A stretch of DNA of 35,263 nucleotides, taken from an uncultured Clostridia bacterium. Lineage in GTDB: Bacteria; Bacillota; Clostridia; Oscillospirales; Acutalibacteraceae. This document shows, piece after piece, positions 13,487 to 21,712 of the stretch; position 1 is the first letter of the stretch; every line of letters starts with the position of its first letter. The notes under the pieces are model-generated. The model was not told where the DNA came from. It worked only from the letters and a program-made list of their open reading frames with translations, and did no database searches. Location: contig CALFTO010000022.1 in NCBI GenBank assembly GCA_937916195.1, positions 1 through 35,263 of the forward strand, in the 5' to 3' direction. The position numbers and the translations under genes were made by a program.

Positions 13487-13536
13487 TGTTTTGCAGGAAA
13501 GATTTATTTTCTTAATTTTTTTAAGGGGGATTTTAA

Positions 13537-14112
13537 ATGTTTTGTGAAAAATGCGGTAGTGTTATAGGCGAAAACGGTATTTGTCCAAATTGTAATTCAA
13601 CACAGCTTTATCAGACTGCAAAATCTATTGAAAAATGTGTGTGGTTTGCACCTGTATCCGTAATAGTAATCAAGCTGGTAGTTGGTATAATAAGTGCTAT
13701 TATCAACAGTATTTCCGCTACTGTTTCTACAAGCTACTTGATTGATTACGGTTTTAAGCATCTTGGAGTAAGCAATTTATTTAGCGGACTTAATTCGATT
13801 CTTTCACTTGTTGTAACTGTTGGTTTTGCAATTCTTTTTTACAATCTTGCTTTTAAAGGAAGAAAAAATGAGCATAAGGTGTTAATCTTTGTGCCTGTTG
13901 CATCAATTTTTGTGTGTAATATGCTTGCATCTTTTATTTATGGTGTGTTGACAGGGCTTCTTACAATGATATTTGTCAATATGTCAAGTCCGCAGTATAG
14001 TATTACAGTGAGCGTTGTTTCGATTATTTCAAGTATTGTAACAACTATTTTAAGTGCAATTTTAGCTTTCTTTGCAGTGAAAAAGTATTCAAAAAAAGAA
14101 GCAAACAAATAA
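13537..14112 (+). CDS. Zinc-ribbon membrane protein, function unknown
   Basis: 191 residues. An N-terminal zinc ribbon (C3, C6, C16, C19 in FCEKCG...ICPNC), then about four membrane helices (roughly 33-60, 85-110, 117-150 and 155-182) and a basic tail KKYSKKEANK. Zinc-ribbon plus membrane-helix proteins of this sort are common and poorly characterised in Clostridia. An AGGGGG ribosome site precedes the ATG and a near-consensus promoter lies 50 bases upstream; a terminator follows 31 bases after the stop, so it is a single-gene unit. Confidence 0.75.
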   Translation: MFCEKCGSVIGENGICPNCNSTQLYQTAKSIEKCVWFAPVSVIVIKLVVGIISAIINSISATVSTSYLIDYGFKHLGVSNLFSGLNSILSLVVTVGFAILFYNLAFKGRKNEHKVLIFVPVASIFVCNMLASFIYGVLTGLLTMIFVNMSSPQYSITVSVVSIISSIVTTILSAILAFFAVKKYSKKEANK

Positions 14113-14143
14113 AAGCAATTTTGTAAACATAATTACATATTAT

Positions 14144-14172
14144 GGCGGGGTCTTGACTCCGCCGTATTTTTT
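14144..14172 (+). terminator. Rho-independent terminator after the zinc-ribbon gene
   Basis: Eight-base-pair stem (14144-14151 with 14156-14163, one G-U pair) with a CTTG loop, then GTA and six T. Confidence 0.78.
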
Positions 14173-14224
14173 ATGTATATATTTCCCAATTTTTGCCAAC
14201 ACTCCGGTTGTTAGGAGTGAAATT

Positions 14225-14830
14225 ATGAAAAAAACAATAATCCGAATTGAAGCCTCAATCCTTGTAGCTCTCATAATCTGTTGTGCATTGAATATAACAG
14301 CATTTTCAAAGCAGTGCGACAGTATAAGGGATAAAATGTTGCGTATGCACGTAATCGCAAATTCCGACAGCGAAGCCGACCAAGCCTTAAAACTCAAGGT
14401 TCGTGACGCAGTGCTTACCGCGGGCAAAGAAATATTCGATGGCTCTGTTACCGCCGACGAAGCTGAAGAAAAAATTACACCTCATATTGAAGATTTAAGA
14501 CAAACTGCATTGCAAGTTATTAAAAACGAAGGCTATAATTATGATGTTAAAGTCACCGTTCAAAAAGAGTATTTTGCAACCCGAACTTATGATAATTCAG
14601 TAACTCTGCCCGCAGGCTATTATACGGCAGTAAAGGTTATAATAGGTGAGGGTGAGGGGCAGAATTGGTGGTGTGTAATGTTCCCGCCAATGTGCCTGCC
14701 TGCCGCTGATGCAGAGTGCGGGATATCCGATGTGCTGACCGACGAAGAAACTGAAATAGTAACAAATACATCAAAATATCAGTTTAAGTTCAAAATAGTA
14801 GAAATGTTTGAAAGTTTATTTAAAAAATAA
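14225..14830 (+). CDS. spoIIR: Stage II sporulation protein R
   Basis: 201 residues from the ATG at 14225 (MKKTIIRIEASIL), chosen because a TAGGAG site lies just upstream; an in-frame extension to 14153 would run through the preceding terminator. An N-terminal export segment (about 5-27) precedes the mature domain. SpoIIR signatures are LRMHVIANSDSEADQALKLK followed by VRDAVL, and GEGEGQNWWCVMFPPMCLP. SpoIIR is made in the forespore under sigma F, secreted into the intermembrane space, and activates SpoIIGA to process pro-sigma E in the mother cell. The gene stands alone here. Its presence shows the organism descends from spore formers; it does not prove that it sporulates. Confidence 0.93.
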   Translation: MKKTIIRIEASILVALIICCALNITAFSKQCDSIRDKMLRMHVIANSDSEADQALKLKVRDAVLTAGKEIFDGSVTADEAEEKITPHIEDLRQTALQVIKNEGYNYDVKVTVQKEYFATRTYDNSVTLPAGYYTAVKVIIGEGEGQNWWCVMFPPMCLPAADAECGISDVLTDEETEIVTNTSKYQFKFKIVEMFESLFKK

Positions 14831-14833
14831 CTC

Positions 14834-14863
14834 TTTACAAACGGCATAATTTTTTGTTATTAT
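14834..14863 (+). promoter_or_regulatory. Promoter of the GDPD-GH20-Na/Pi transporter operon
   Basis: TTTACA (14834-14839), 18-base spacer, TATTAT (14858-14863); AT-rich surroundings. Leader of about 44 bases before the ATG at 14914. Confidence 0.6.
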
Positions 14864-14913
14864 ATATTTGTCAAAATTTGACTTAATTTTTTCATTCCAA
14901 GGAGTTGGAGATT

Positions 14914-15657
14914 ATGCCACTTGTGTTAGCGCATAGAGGGGCAAATAAACGAGCACCTCAAAATACTTTACCCGCTTTTTCTAAAGCAATCGAATTTAAT
15001 GCAGACGGAATCGAAACCGACGTTCATTTGTGTAAGGACGGCGAAATCGTTATTTGTCATAACTATACTGTTGATGCTACATCAAACGGTAAGGGTTCTA
15101 TTGATGAAATGACCTTCGCACAACTTCGCCAATTGGACTTCGGTTCTTATTTTTCTAATGACTTTAAGGGTGTTACTTTGCCCACATTGTCAGAACTTTT
15201 AGAGCTGACAAAAAATATGAATCTTATTAATATCGAAATCAAGCCTCCGCAAAAGGACAACGACCTTGTTAAAAGAGTTGTTGAAGAGATTTATAAATTC
15301 GGTATTGAGAAGAACTCTATAATTTCATGCTTTGACCCCGAGTGTATTCGTCAGGTTAAAGAAATCGACAAAAATCTTAAAACAGGTCTTTTGTATGAAA
15401 CAGGAGACTTGGGTAGCGAAATTATGGATTTTGGTGTTGCAAAGTATTGCCTTCAACTCAATGCAGATGCAGCTCATCCTGAACACTTCCTTATAAGTGA
15501 AGAAGATGTTAAAGATTTACACGCTAACGGTATCGCAGTAAATCCATGGACAGTAAATAAAGAAGAGGATATCATTAAATACACCAATTGGGGTTGCGAC
15601 GCATTGATTACCGATGTTCCTGATTTTTGTCTTAAAGTATTGGAGGATATGAAATGA
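14914..15657 (+). CDS. Glycerophosphodiester phosphodiesterase (GDPD/UgpQ family)
   Basis: 247 residues from ATG 14914, with AAGGAG (14899-14904) at nine bases; the in-frame TTG at 14905 is less likely. GDPD TIM-barrel signatures: LAHRGANKRAPQNTLPAF (catalytic His and the Glu/Asn loop), DGIETDVHLCKDG (metal-binding Glu and Asp) and VICHN (second catalytic His). NIEIKPP and the closing VNPWTVNKEED are also typical. No signal peptide, so a cytoplasmic enzyme that hydrolyses glycerophosphodiesters such as glycerophosphoglycerol to sn-glycerol 3-phosphate. Its last codons overlap the GH20 start by four bases (ATGA), so translation is coupled. Confidence 0.92.
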   Translation: MPLVLAHRGANKRAPQNTLPAFSKAIEFNADGIETDVHLCKDGEIVICHNYTVDATSNGKGSIDEMTFAQLRQLDFGSYFSNDFKGVTLPTLSELLELTKNMNLINIEIKPPQKDNDLVKRVVEEIYKFGIEKNSIISCFDPECIRQVKEIDKNLKTGLLYETGDLGSEIMDFGVAKYCLQLNADAAHPEHFLISEEDVKDLHANGIAVNPWTVNKEEDIIKYTNWGCDALITDVPDFCLKVLEDMK

Positions 15658-17252
15658 GAGCTCCTAAATACAGCATCATTCCCAAGCCCCAGAAATACGA
15701 TGTTATTGAGGGTACATACACAGTAACAAGTGAAACCGCAGTGCTTTGCGTTCCTGAATTCATTAAGGCTGGCAAATTCCTTTCCGATTTCCTTAAAACA
15801 AAGAAGAACGCAACGGGCGGTGAAATTAAATTCAATAAAGATGAAAAAATTCGCCCCGAGGGTTATATTCTCAAAATTAATTCTGAGGGTATAACCGTAT
15901 CTGCATCTGACGAAAACGGCGCATTTTACGGCGCAGTAACTCTTAAAATTATGCTTATGCAGGCAAAAACTGCAGATGGAGTTGCAGTGCTTAACGGTGC
16001 ATATATTTATGATTATCCAAAATACTCTTACCGTGGCGGAATGATGGATGAATCCCGTCATTTCTTCGGTGTTGATGCGGTAAAGCGTGCACTTGATAAT
16101 ATGGCACTTTTAAAGCTTAATAAATTCCATTGGCATTTAAGTGATGACCAGGGCTATCGTATTGAAAGTGAAGTCTTTCCGCTTCTTAATGAAATCAGCA
16201 GTAAAAGACAGTATGAATTCCTTGGTGGTGCTGAAATATTAAGCAAAATCCCCGGACTTCAAAAAGGTGGCGGAGAATATTATCATTACTATAAAAAGAG
16301 TGAAATCCGCGAGATTGTGGAATATGCAAAAAATCTTTGTATTGATATAATTCCCGAAATCGATTTACCGGGGCATACAGTTGCAATTTTGGCGGCTTAT
16401 CCTGAGCTTTCTTGCTTAAAGGGTAATTATGAGGTTTTCTGTGAAAACGGAATTACCAAAGATGTCCTTTGTGCAGGGCAAGAGAAAACCTACGAATTCG
16501 TTGAAAAGCTCTTGACCGAAGTTTGCGAATTGTTCCCATATGAATATTTCCATATGGGTGGCGACGAAGCGTCAAAAGGACATAAAATATGGGAAAACCA
16601 ATGCCCCGTATGCCAAGCCAAAATGAAAGAGTTAGGCCTTGAAAAAGGCAAGGATTTGCAAGTTTATTTCAATAACCGAGTTAATGAAATGCTCAAAATC
16701 CTTGGAAAAACGAATATTGAGTGGAACGACGGTATCGGTGAAAATACAGATAGTGACATAATCGGTCAGTATTGGATTTATCGCACACCTGCATGGACAA
16801 AGAGTGAAAATGATAAGCGTAAATTTATTGTTTCACCTTGTCCTACCTTGTATTTTGATTTTTCTTATGCACAAGTTCCTCTTAAAAAGGTTTATAACTA
16901 TAACGTGGCAAAATCTGGCTTTGTGAACGAGAAAAATGTTCTCGGCGTTGAGTTTGAATCTTGGGCAGAGTGGATAGATACAGAGAATGCTTGGCAATTT
17001 TCGGTTTATCCCCGAATTTTCGCTCTTGCAGAAGTTGCTTGGACAGAGGATAATATCAAAAACTATAAAGATTTCTATAAACGTCTTGAATTCTTCAAAG
17101 CATATATGCGCATGAAGGGAATAAACTATTCAAGACTTGAAAAGAAAAAACTCCGTGTTAAAAATCGTTCAGTTTACCATTTGGGTGAACGTGGTAATGA
17201 ATATAAGTATAATGAAAAGATTAAATGTGAAAGATTAGGAGAAAACAAATGA
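15654..17252 (+). CDS. Beta-N-acetylhexosaminidase, GH20 family
   Basis: 532 residues. N-terminal GH20b-like domain (about 5-122) followed by the GH20 barrel (about 125-450). The substrate-assisted catalytic pair is D304-E305 in HMGGDEASKGH; other hallmarks are NKFHWHLSDDQGYRIES and EIDLPGH. No signal peptide or membrane segment, so it is predicted cytoplasmic and would cleave terminal beta-GlcNAc or GalNAc from imported oligosaccharides or internal glycoconjugates. It overlaps GDPD upstream and the Na/Pi transporter downstream by four bases each, a strongly coupled three-gene operon. Confidence 0.92.
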   Translation: MRAPKYSIIPKPQKYDVIEGTYTVTSETAVLCVPEFIKAGKFLSDFLKTKKNATGGEIKFNKDEKIRPEGYILKINSEGITVSASDENGAFYGAVTLKIMLMQAKTADGVAVLNGAYIYDYPKYSYRGGMMDESRHFFGVDAVKRALDNMALLKLNKFHWHLSDDQGYRIESEVFPLLNEISSKRQYEFLGGAEILSKIPGLQKGGGEYYHYYKKSEIREIVEYAKNLCIDIIPEIDLPGHTVAILAAYPELSCLKGNYEVFCENGITKDVLCAGQEKTYEFVEKLLTEVCELFPYEYFHMGGDEASKGHKIWENQCPVCQAKMKELGLEKGKDLQVYFNNRVNEMLKILGKTNIEWNDGIGENTDSDIIGQYWIYRTPAWTKSENDKRKFIVSPCPTLYFDFSYAQVPLKKVYNYNVAKSGFVNEKNVLGVEFESWAEWIDTENAWQFSVYPRIFALAEVAWTEDNIKNYKDFYKRLEFFKAYMRMKGINYSRLEKKKLRVKNRSVYHLGERGNEYKYNEKIKCERLGENK

Positions 17253-18907
17253 CTATTACACATTTATTATCATTTTTTGCGGGTATCGGCTTGTTTCTTT
17301 ACGGCATCAATGCTATGGGTGACGGACTTGAATATGCCGCAGGCTCAAAAATGAAGAAAATTTTGGGTGCACTTACCAAAAACAGATTTTTAGCTGTTGT
17401 TATGGGTGCACTTGTAACCGCACTTATTCAAAGCTCATCTGCAACAACTGTTATGGTTGTGGGCTTTGTTAACGCAGGACTTATGAATCTTGCACAGGCA
17501 GTTGGCGTGATTATGGGTGCTAATATAGGTACAACCGTTACCAGCGTACTCATTGCCCTTGATTTAAGTGACATTGCACCGATTGCGCTTTTCCTTGGTG
17601 TGTTTGTAATGCTTTTTGTAAAGAAAGATATTATTAAACACATCGGTCAGACTGTTGCAGGCTTCGGTATGCTTTTCTTGGGTATGGATACAATGTCAGC
17701 GGCTATGGAGCCATTAAGAGATTCTGAAGTTTTCGTTCATTTTATGACAAACTACAGTAATCCGATTGTCGGTATTCTAATAGGTCTTGTACTTACAGCA
17801 GTAATTCAAAGTTCATCTGCAAGTATCGGTATTTTGCAGGCACTCGCAGTTCAAGGACTTGTGCCTATTGAATTTGCCATTTATATTCTTTTAGGACAGA
17901 ATATTGGTACTTGTGTAACAGCTCTTCTTTCAGCGGCAGGTTCAAAAACTAATTCAAAGAGAACCGCAGTGATGCATCTGCTATTTAATGTGTTAGGTAC
18001 ATTTATATTCTTACTGATTACTGCTTTCACACCTTACACTGCATTACTCGAAAGAATAAGTGATAATGTGTCAGTGCAGATTTCAACTGCTCATATTATC
18101 TTTAATGTGGTAAGTACCATTATTCTGTTCCCATTTGCAAACTGGATTATCAAAATGGCTTGTATTCTTGTTCCTGATAAAGAGCCCGAAGACTCAAAGC
18201 TTGAATTTAAGTTCTATGATGAACATCTTCTCACAACGCCTCCCGTTGCAGTTGAGCAAATCGGTAAAGAGGTTGTCAGGATGGCTCATCTTGCACGTGA
18301 TAACTTTGACCGTGCGGCTAATGCACTTATAAATAACGACACTTCAAAATGCGAAAAGATTGAAGCTGTTGAAGATGTAATCAACTTCTTAAATCATGGA
18401 ATTACAAGGCACCTTGTAAAAATCAACGCCCTTGATTTGGACTATGCCGACGCAAAATATATTGGCCGTCTTTTCCATGTTGTTAATGACATTGAGCGTA
18501 TCGGTGACCACGCAGTTAACTTGAGCGAAGCTGTAACTGTTCGCAATAGCGAAAAGCTTGCAATTTCTGAAGAAGCCGTTGCAGAGCTTGAAACAATGCG
18601 TAAATGTGTTGTTGATTTGCTTGACGCTTCAATTTCATCATTTGAAAAACAAGAACTCACTGTTGAAGAGGCAAAACGAATTGAAACGCTCGAAACGGTA
18701 TCTGATAATCTTAAAGAGCGTTATCAGGATGCACATCTTCGCCGTCTTAATGAAGAGCATTGTGAAACAAGAGCTGGTATGATGTTTGTTAACACCCTTA
18801 TCGACTTTGAGCGTGTAGGTGACCATTCAAAGAATATCGCTTTCGCAGTCAAAAAGAAGCCTGCAGAAAAGGTAGCAGTAGACGAAAAAGTGGTTGAATC
18901 ATATTAA
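17249..18907 (+). CDS. Na/Pi cotransporter (NptA/PNaS family) with C-terminal PhoU-like domain
   Basis: 552 residues. Two Na/Pi repeats with the diagnostic glutamine-serine motifs ALIQSSSATTVMVVGFVNAG and AVIQSSSASIGILQALAVQG, embedded in about eight helices (to about residue 310). A helical PhoU-like cytoplasmic domain follows (about 340-535), with IERIGDHAVNLSEAV and FERVGDHSKNIAFAV as the two paired signatures. It transports phosphate with Na+; the PhoU-like part probably regulates it. Third gene of the ATGA-overlapping operon with GDPD and GH20. Confidence 0.92.
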   Translation: MTITHLLSFFAGIGLFLYGINAMGDGLEYAAGSKMKKILGALTKNRFLAVVMGALVTALIQSSSATTVMVVGFVNAGLMNLAQAVGVIMGANIGTTVTSVLIALDLSDIAPIALFLGVFVMLFVKKDIIKHIGQTVAGFGMLFLGMDTMSAAMEPLRDSEVFVHFMTNYSNPIVGILIGLVLTAVIQSSSASIGILQALAVQGLVPIEFAIYILLGQNIGTCVTALLSAAGSKTNSKRTAVMHLLFNVLGTFIFLLITAFTPYTALLERISDNVSVQISTAHIIFNVVSTIILFPFANWIIKMACILVPDKEPEDSKLEFKFYDEHLLTTPPVAVEQIGKEVVRMAHLARDNFDRAANALINNDTSKCEKIEAVEDVINFLNHGITRHLVKINALDLDYADAKYIGRLFHVVNDIERIGDHAVNLSEAVTVRNSEKLAISEEAVAELETMRKCVVDLLDASISSFEKQELTVEEAKRIETLETVSDNLKERYQDAHLRRLNEEHCETRAGMMFVNTLIDFERVGDHSKNIAFAVKKKPAEKVAVDEKVVESY

Positions 18908-18921
18908 TATACATTTATAGA

Positions 18922-18956
18922 GTAGGGCGGGGGCTCAGCTCTCGCCGTAGTTGATT
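18922..18956 (+). repeat. Short GC-rich extragenic repeat, copy 2
   Basis: GTAGGGCGGGGGCT (18922-18935) identical to 10723-10736; here it continues into a nine-pair hairpin with TCA loop (arms GGCGGGGGC and GCTCTCGCC). No T-run follows. It separates the Na/Pi transporter gene from the lipoprotein gene and may weaken transcription across the gap. Confidence 0.55.
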
Positions 18957-18969
18957 TTGGAGAATTATT

Positions 18970-20379
18970 ATGAAAAAATACATAAAAAAAGTTTTATCAA
19001 TAATTTTAGTTTTAGCATTTGTTTTCTCATTGTCTTCTTGTAATGTTGATTACGATATTCCAAAGAAAGACGATTTCAGCGTGATGAAAAATGCCGAAAT
19101 AATCGGCGAATTAAAAGGTCAGGTTGCCGTGGAAGGCACATTCATTGAAATTCGTTTTCCTGAGGCTGTAACCTTTGATACTGTTGTAATCGAAGAAAAA
19201 GACAATCAAATTGATAAGTTCTCAATTTGGCTTGAAGATGAAAACGGAGAATATCAGTCAATATATCAACAAGATAGAATAGGTGACTACCGTTATTGCG
19301 AAATTGGTGAGCATACCGCAGATTCACTTAAAATCTGTATCAATTCATCAAATGAAAACCAATATGAATTGAAAAGTATTGATGTGCTGAATGTTAAAGA
19401 CAATAAGAATGAGAATTTCCGTGTGACATCATATTTGGTGTGCCAATGGTTTTACGGTAATGAAAACATCGAAACAGAAAAAATGAATACATTGACAGAT
19501 ATAATTTTATTTGGTGTTGCTCGTTTTGATGAAAACGGAAAAGTATATCTTCAAGACATCGATATTAATGGTGAACTTGTAAGCGGAGAAAAGGTCTTAA
19601 AGAAAGTAATTGAAGATGTAAAAACAGCAAACCCAAATGCTAATATTCACTGTAATATTTTAGGGCCGGATGGTGCAGATGCTTCTGATAAAGAAAAATT
19701 ACATAGCCAAGCATTTATTGATAACAGTGAAGTGCTTATTGATAATATTTTAAACTTATTAAAATCATATGATTTTGACGGAATCTTTTTTGACTATGAA
19801 TATCCTTATGAAAAACAAAGTAGTGAAGACTTTTCAGACTTTCTTGTAGAGCTTGATTCACATTTGGGTGACTACATTCTTGGTGCAGCATTTTCACATT
19901 GGAGTGGCAATCATATTTCAAATAAAGCCATCGATACACTTGACAGGGTTGAAATAATGGCATATGACAATATGACTGAAACTAACAGTCATGCTGAATT
20001 TGCGTCAGTTGGTGGTGTGCTTGCCGTTGGTGACCTTATAAAACAAGGATATGACATTTCAAAATGTGATTTAGGATTACCTTTCTACGGCAGAACTCAC
20101 GGTGGTGACGAAGCTTGGCCATCTTATGCTAATATTGCACCTGATTTGAATAATAATCCATTTAAAAACACTATTCCAAAATCGTATATGAATGGTGTTA
20201 CAGATGATTCAATAATAACAAGCTTCAATGGCGTGCAAATGATTAAAGATAAAACCGCATTCGCAAATGATTACGGACTTGGTGGCGTAATGGTGTGGCA
20301 CTATACCTGCGATGTTGCCTATGAAAGCGATATGTCACTTTTCAAAGCTATTCAAACTTCACTTGAAACAAGAAATTAA
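18970..20379 (+). CDS. GH18-like surface lipoprotein with N-terminal discoidin-like domain
   Basis: 469 residues. Signal peptide with lipobox LSSC (C24 would be lipidated). Residues about 35-142 form a beta-rich region resembling an F5/8 type C (discoidin) domain. Residues about 150-465 form a GH18-like barrel: strand 4 is DFDGIFFDYEYP with E277 as probable acid and D275 before it, IMAYDN is the strand-6 motif, and GLPFYGRTHGG and GGVMVWHYTCD follow typical GH18 strands. The first Asp of the canonical DGxDxDxE is present (D270) but the second position is Phe (FF), as seen in some endo-beta-GlcNAc-ases and in chitolectins, so activity is likely but not certain. GGAG ribosome site upstream; no clear promoter of its own. 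Confidence 0.82.
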   Translation: MKKYIKKVLSIILVLAFVFSLSSCNVDYDIPKKDDFSVMKNAEIIGELKGQVAVEGTFIEIRFPEAVTFDTVVIEEKDNQIDKFSIWLEDENGEYQSIYQQDRIGDYRYCEIGEHTADSLKICINSSNENQYELKSIDVLNVKDNKNENFRVTSYLVCQWFYGNENIETEKMNTLTDIILFGVARFDENGKVYLQDIDINGELVSGEKVLKKVIEDVKTANPNANIHCNILGPDGADASDKEKLHSQAFIDNSEVLIDNILNLLKSYDFDGIFFDYEYPYEKQSSEDFSDFLVELDSHLGDYILGAAFSHWSGNHISNKAIDTLDRVEIMAYDNMTETNSHAEFASVGGVLAVGDLIKQGYDISKCDLGLPFYGRTHGGDEAWPSYANIAPDLNNNPFKNTIPKSYMNGVTDDSIITSFNGVQMIKDKTAFANDYGLGGVMVWHYTCDVAYESDMSLFKAIQTSLETRN

Positions 20380-20391
20380 CATCACGCGCCT

Positions 20392-20424
20392 ACACCTCCC
20401 TCTGACGAGGGAGGTGTCATTTTT
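20392..20424 (+). terminator. Terminator-like hairpin and extragenic repeat after the GH18-like gene
   Basis: Perfect ten-base-pair stem (20392-20401 with 20408-20417) with CTGACG loop, then CA and five T. It overlaps a second inverted repeat GTCATTTT/AAAATGAC (20416-20437) and is followed by a small ACAGACA/TGTCTGT hairpin (20463-20480), a chain of extragenic palindromes. No gene seen between 20380 and 20499. Confidence 0.7.
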
Positions 20425-20499
20425 GCACGAAAATGACGGAGGGAGAGAAATTTAGCGCAGGGACAGACAGCCTTGTCTGTTCTGTTTTTTATAATAATA

Positions 20500-20528
20500 T
20501 TGATTTTTCAAAAAATGCGTGGTATACT
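20500..20528 (+). promoter_or_regulatory. Sigma-A-type promoter of the structured leader RNA
   Basis: TTGATT (20500-20505), exactly 17 bases, TATACT (20523-20528). The predicted start, G at 20535, is the first base of the leader's closing stem. Confidence 0.78.
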
Positions 20529-20534
20529 AAAAAT

Positions 20535-20749
20535 GCCAAACTAACTGAATATGAGAATAATAAGGGTGTAGTTTTTTCTTTTTACGGAATAATTATATTC
20601 TTTTTTCCCAATAACAATATTGTTGAATTTGATAAAAACGCAAATTCTATTTATATTGTTATGGGATTACACCTATTCATATAAAGTTAGTTTGGCGACT
20701 ATCGGAGTTTGCGTTTTTTGTGCGTCTGCTTCGGTGGGCGCACTTTTTT
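20535..20749 (+). ncRNA. Structured leader RNA or small RNA with UUCG-capped terminator
   Basis: Gene-free. Stems on the plus-strand RNA: closing stem GCCAAACTAACT (20535-20546) with 20685-20696, 12/12; 20549-20554 with 20677-20682; GGTGTA (20565-20570) with TACACC (20668-20673); a small hairpin at 20587-20600; CCCAATAACAATAT (20607-20620) with 20653-20665 (13 pairs, one bulge); GAATTTG (20625-20631) with CAAATTC (20641-20647). The apical AAAACGCAAA (20635-20644) is a perfect complement of TTTGCGTTTT (20708-20717), giving a pseudoknot or alternative pairing just before the terminator. The set-up (promoter, folded domain, terminator, ribosome site) looks like a riboswitch or other cis-acting leader; it could also be an independent small RNA. 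No known class recognised. Confidence 0.7.
20720..20749 (+). terminator. Intrinsic terminator with UUCG tetraloop immediately before a ribosome site
   Basis: Ten-pair stem GTGCGTCTGC (20720-20729) with GTGGGCGCAC (20734-20743), including G-U pairs, closed by the very stable TTCG loop, then six T (20744-20749). The TGGAGG ribosome site of the next gene starts at 20755, only five bases later. Confidence 0.85.
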
Positions 20750-20768
20750 ATTTATGGAGGAAAAGAAA

Positions 20769-21650
20769 ATGTTTTATTCAAAATGTGTAAGGTGTGGTAA
20801 GGAAATAAGTGTAGCTGACCCATCGAAAAAATATATATGTGTGGCTTGTAAAGCAGAAGAGAACATTATAAATGGTAATGTTAATAACGAATTTGTTAAA
20901 AATTTCCACAAAGAGCATTACTATGACAAGAAAAGTAAAAAATACAAGAAGAAATTTCGCTTAAATGCATTTCCAATGATAGTTGCAAATTTAATACTTG
21001 TATTTATCTCATACTTGATTTTATGTTTATATCAACAAAATTTTCTTGGATTAAGTGATTTTTTTAATCCGATTTTTTACCAAGAAATATATAATGGATA
21101 TATAAAAATATTTAATGCTCTTTTTAATTCTCAACAGTTGCAATCAGTTTTTGATATTTTAATTTTTATTCCAGGTTTGTTTATATTATATTTATTAATT
21201 CCGATAACAATATATAATTTATTTGATTTGTTCTCAACACCATATTGGTTATTAAAAAAAGATTCTATAAAAAGAAAGGAACTTCGAGGTGCTTTTTTCA
21301 AAAAGTTACTGTTATTACCTATTAAAATTCCACTTGCTATATTGAAATACTGCGGAGAGGTGCTTTTGATTATTTTCGTTGGTGATGTTAAAAAACTTGC
21401 CTCAAGGCCAACAATATCCCATAGTAATAGTTATAACCAGCAAAATAATAGTACTCAAAATTCTGAACCTCTATCTGTAGCTATGGATAAGTTTGCTGAT
21501 GAATATACAAGTGCAGCGACATATGCTTATACACAAGGCGGTCCTATAATTATTAATGACACACATGGTTTAACTTCAGATGAGATTCATACAGTAATTT
21601 CCAACAGTGAGGCATACTTAGACACAGTAGGCATTCATCGTAAAAAATAA
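20769..21650 (+). CDS. Zinc-ribbon membrane protein, function unknown, downstream of a structured leader
   Basis: 293 residues from ATG 20769; GGAGG (20756-20760) at eight bases decides the start, while the in-frame TTG at 20709 lies inside the terminator region. An N-terminal zinc ribbon (C6, C9, C24, C27: KCVRCG and CVACKA) is followed by a basic stretch (about 50-63), membrane helices at about 68-88 and 128-150 and a possible third near 195-218, then an Asn/Gln-rich linker (about 235-250) and a C-terminal cytoplasmic segment. Family not recognised. Its codon use and AT content are higher than its neighbours, which may point to transfer. A bidirectional terminator follows. Confidence 0.72.
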   Translation: MFYSKCVRCGKEISVADPSKKYICVACKAEENIINGNVNNEFVKNFHKEHYYDKKSKKYKKKFRLNAFPMIVANLILVFISYLILCLYQQNFLGLSDFFNPIFYQEIYNGYIKIFNALFNSQQLQSVFDILIFIPGLFILYLLIPITIYNLFDLFSTPYWLLKKDSIKRKELRGAFFKKLLLLPIKIPLAILKYCGEVLLIIFVGDVKKLASRPTISHSNSYNQQNNSTQNSEPLSVAMDKFADEYTSAATYAYTQGGPIIINDTHGLTSDEIHTVISNSEAYLDTVGIHRKK

Positions 21651-21665
21651 CTTTATTAAACAGAA

Positions 21666-21693
21666 AAAGCCGTGCTTTTCAGCACGGCTTAAT
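21666..21693. terminator. Bidirectional terminator between the zinc-ribbon gene and ackA
   Basis: Perfect ten-pair stem AAGCCGTGCT (21667-21676) with AGCACGGCTT (21681-21690), TTTC loop, A-tract on the left and TTAATCTTT on the right. Best suited to end ackA on the minus strand. Confidence 0.8.
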
Positions 21694-21712
21694 CTTTGTG
21701 AATTTTTAAGAA

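Noticed and set aside
14153..14224. Upstream start for spoIIR
   Set aside because: It begins inside the preceding terminator; the TAGGAG-ATG at 14225 fits the family N-terminus.
15474..16061. Long minus-strand frame opposite GDPD and GH20
   Set aside because: Both genes on the plus strand are certain by motif; the opposite frame is Cys/Phe-rich shadow text.
20433..20684. Open frame of 83 residues within the leader region
   Set aside because: It runs across two extragenic hairpins, the promoter and the stems of the structured RNA, has no good ribosome site, and the peptide is low complexity and AT-driven.
20709..20768. TTG start giving a 20-residue N-terminal extension of the zinc-ribbon protein
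   Set aside because: The stretch is the terminator hairpin itself; a proper GGAGG site points to the ATG at 20769.
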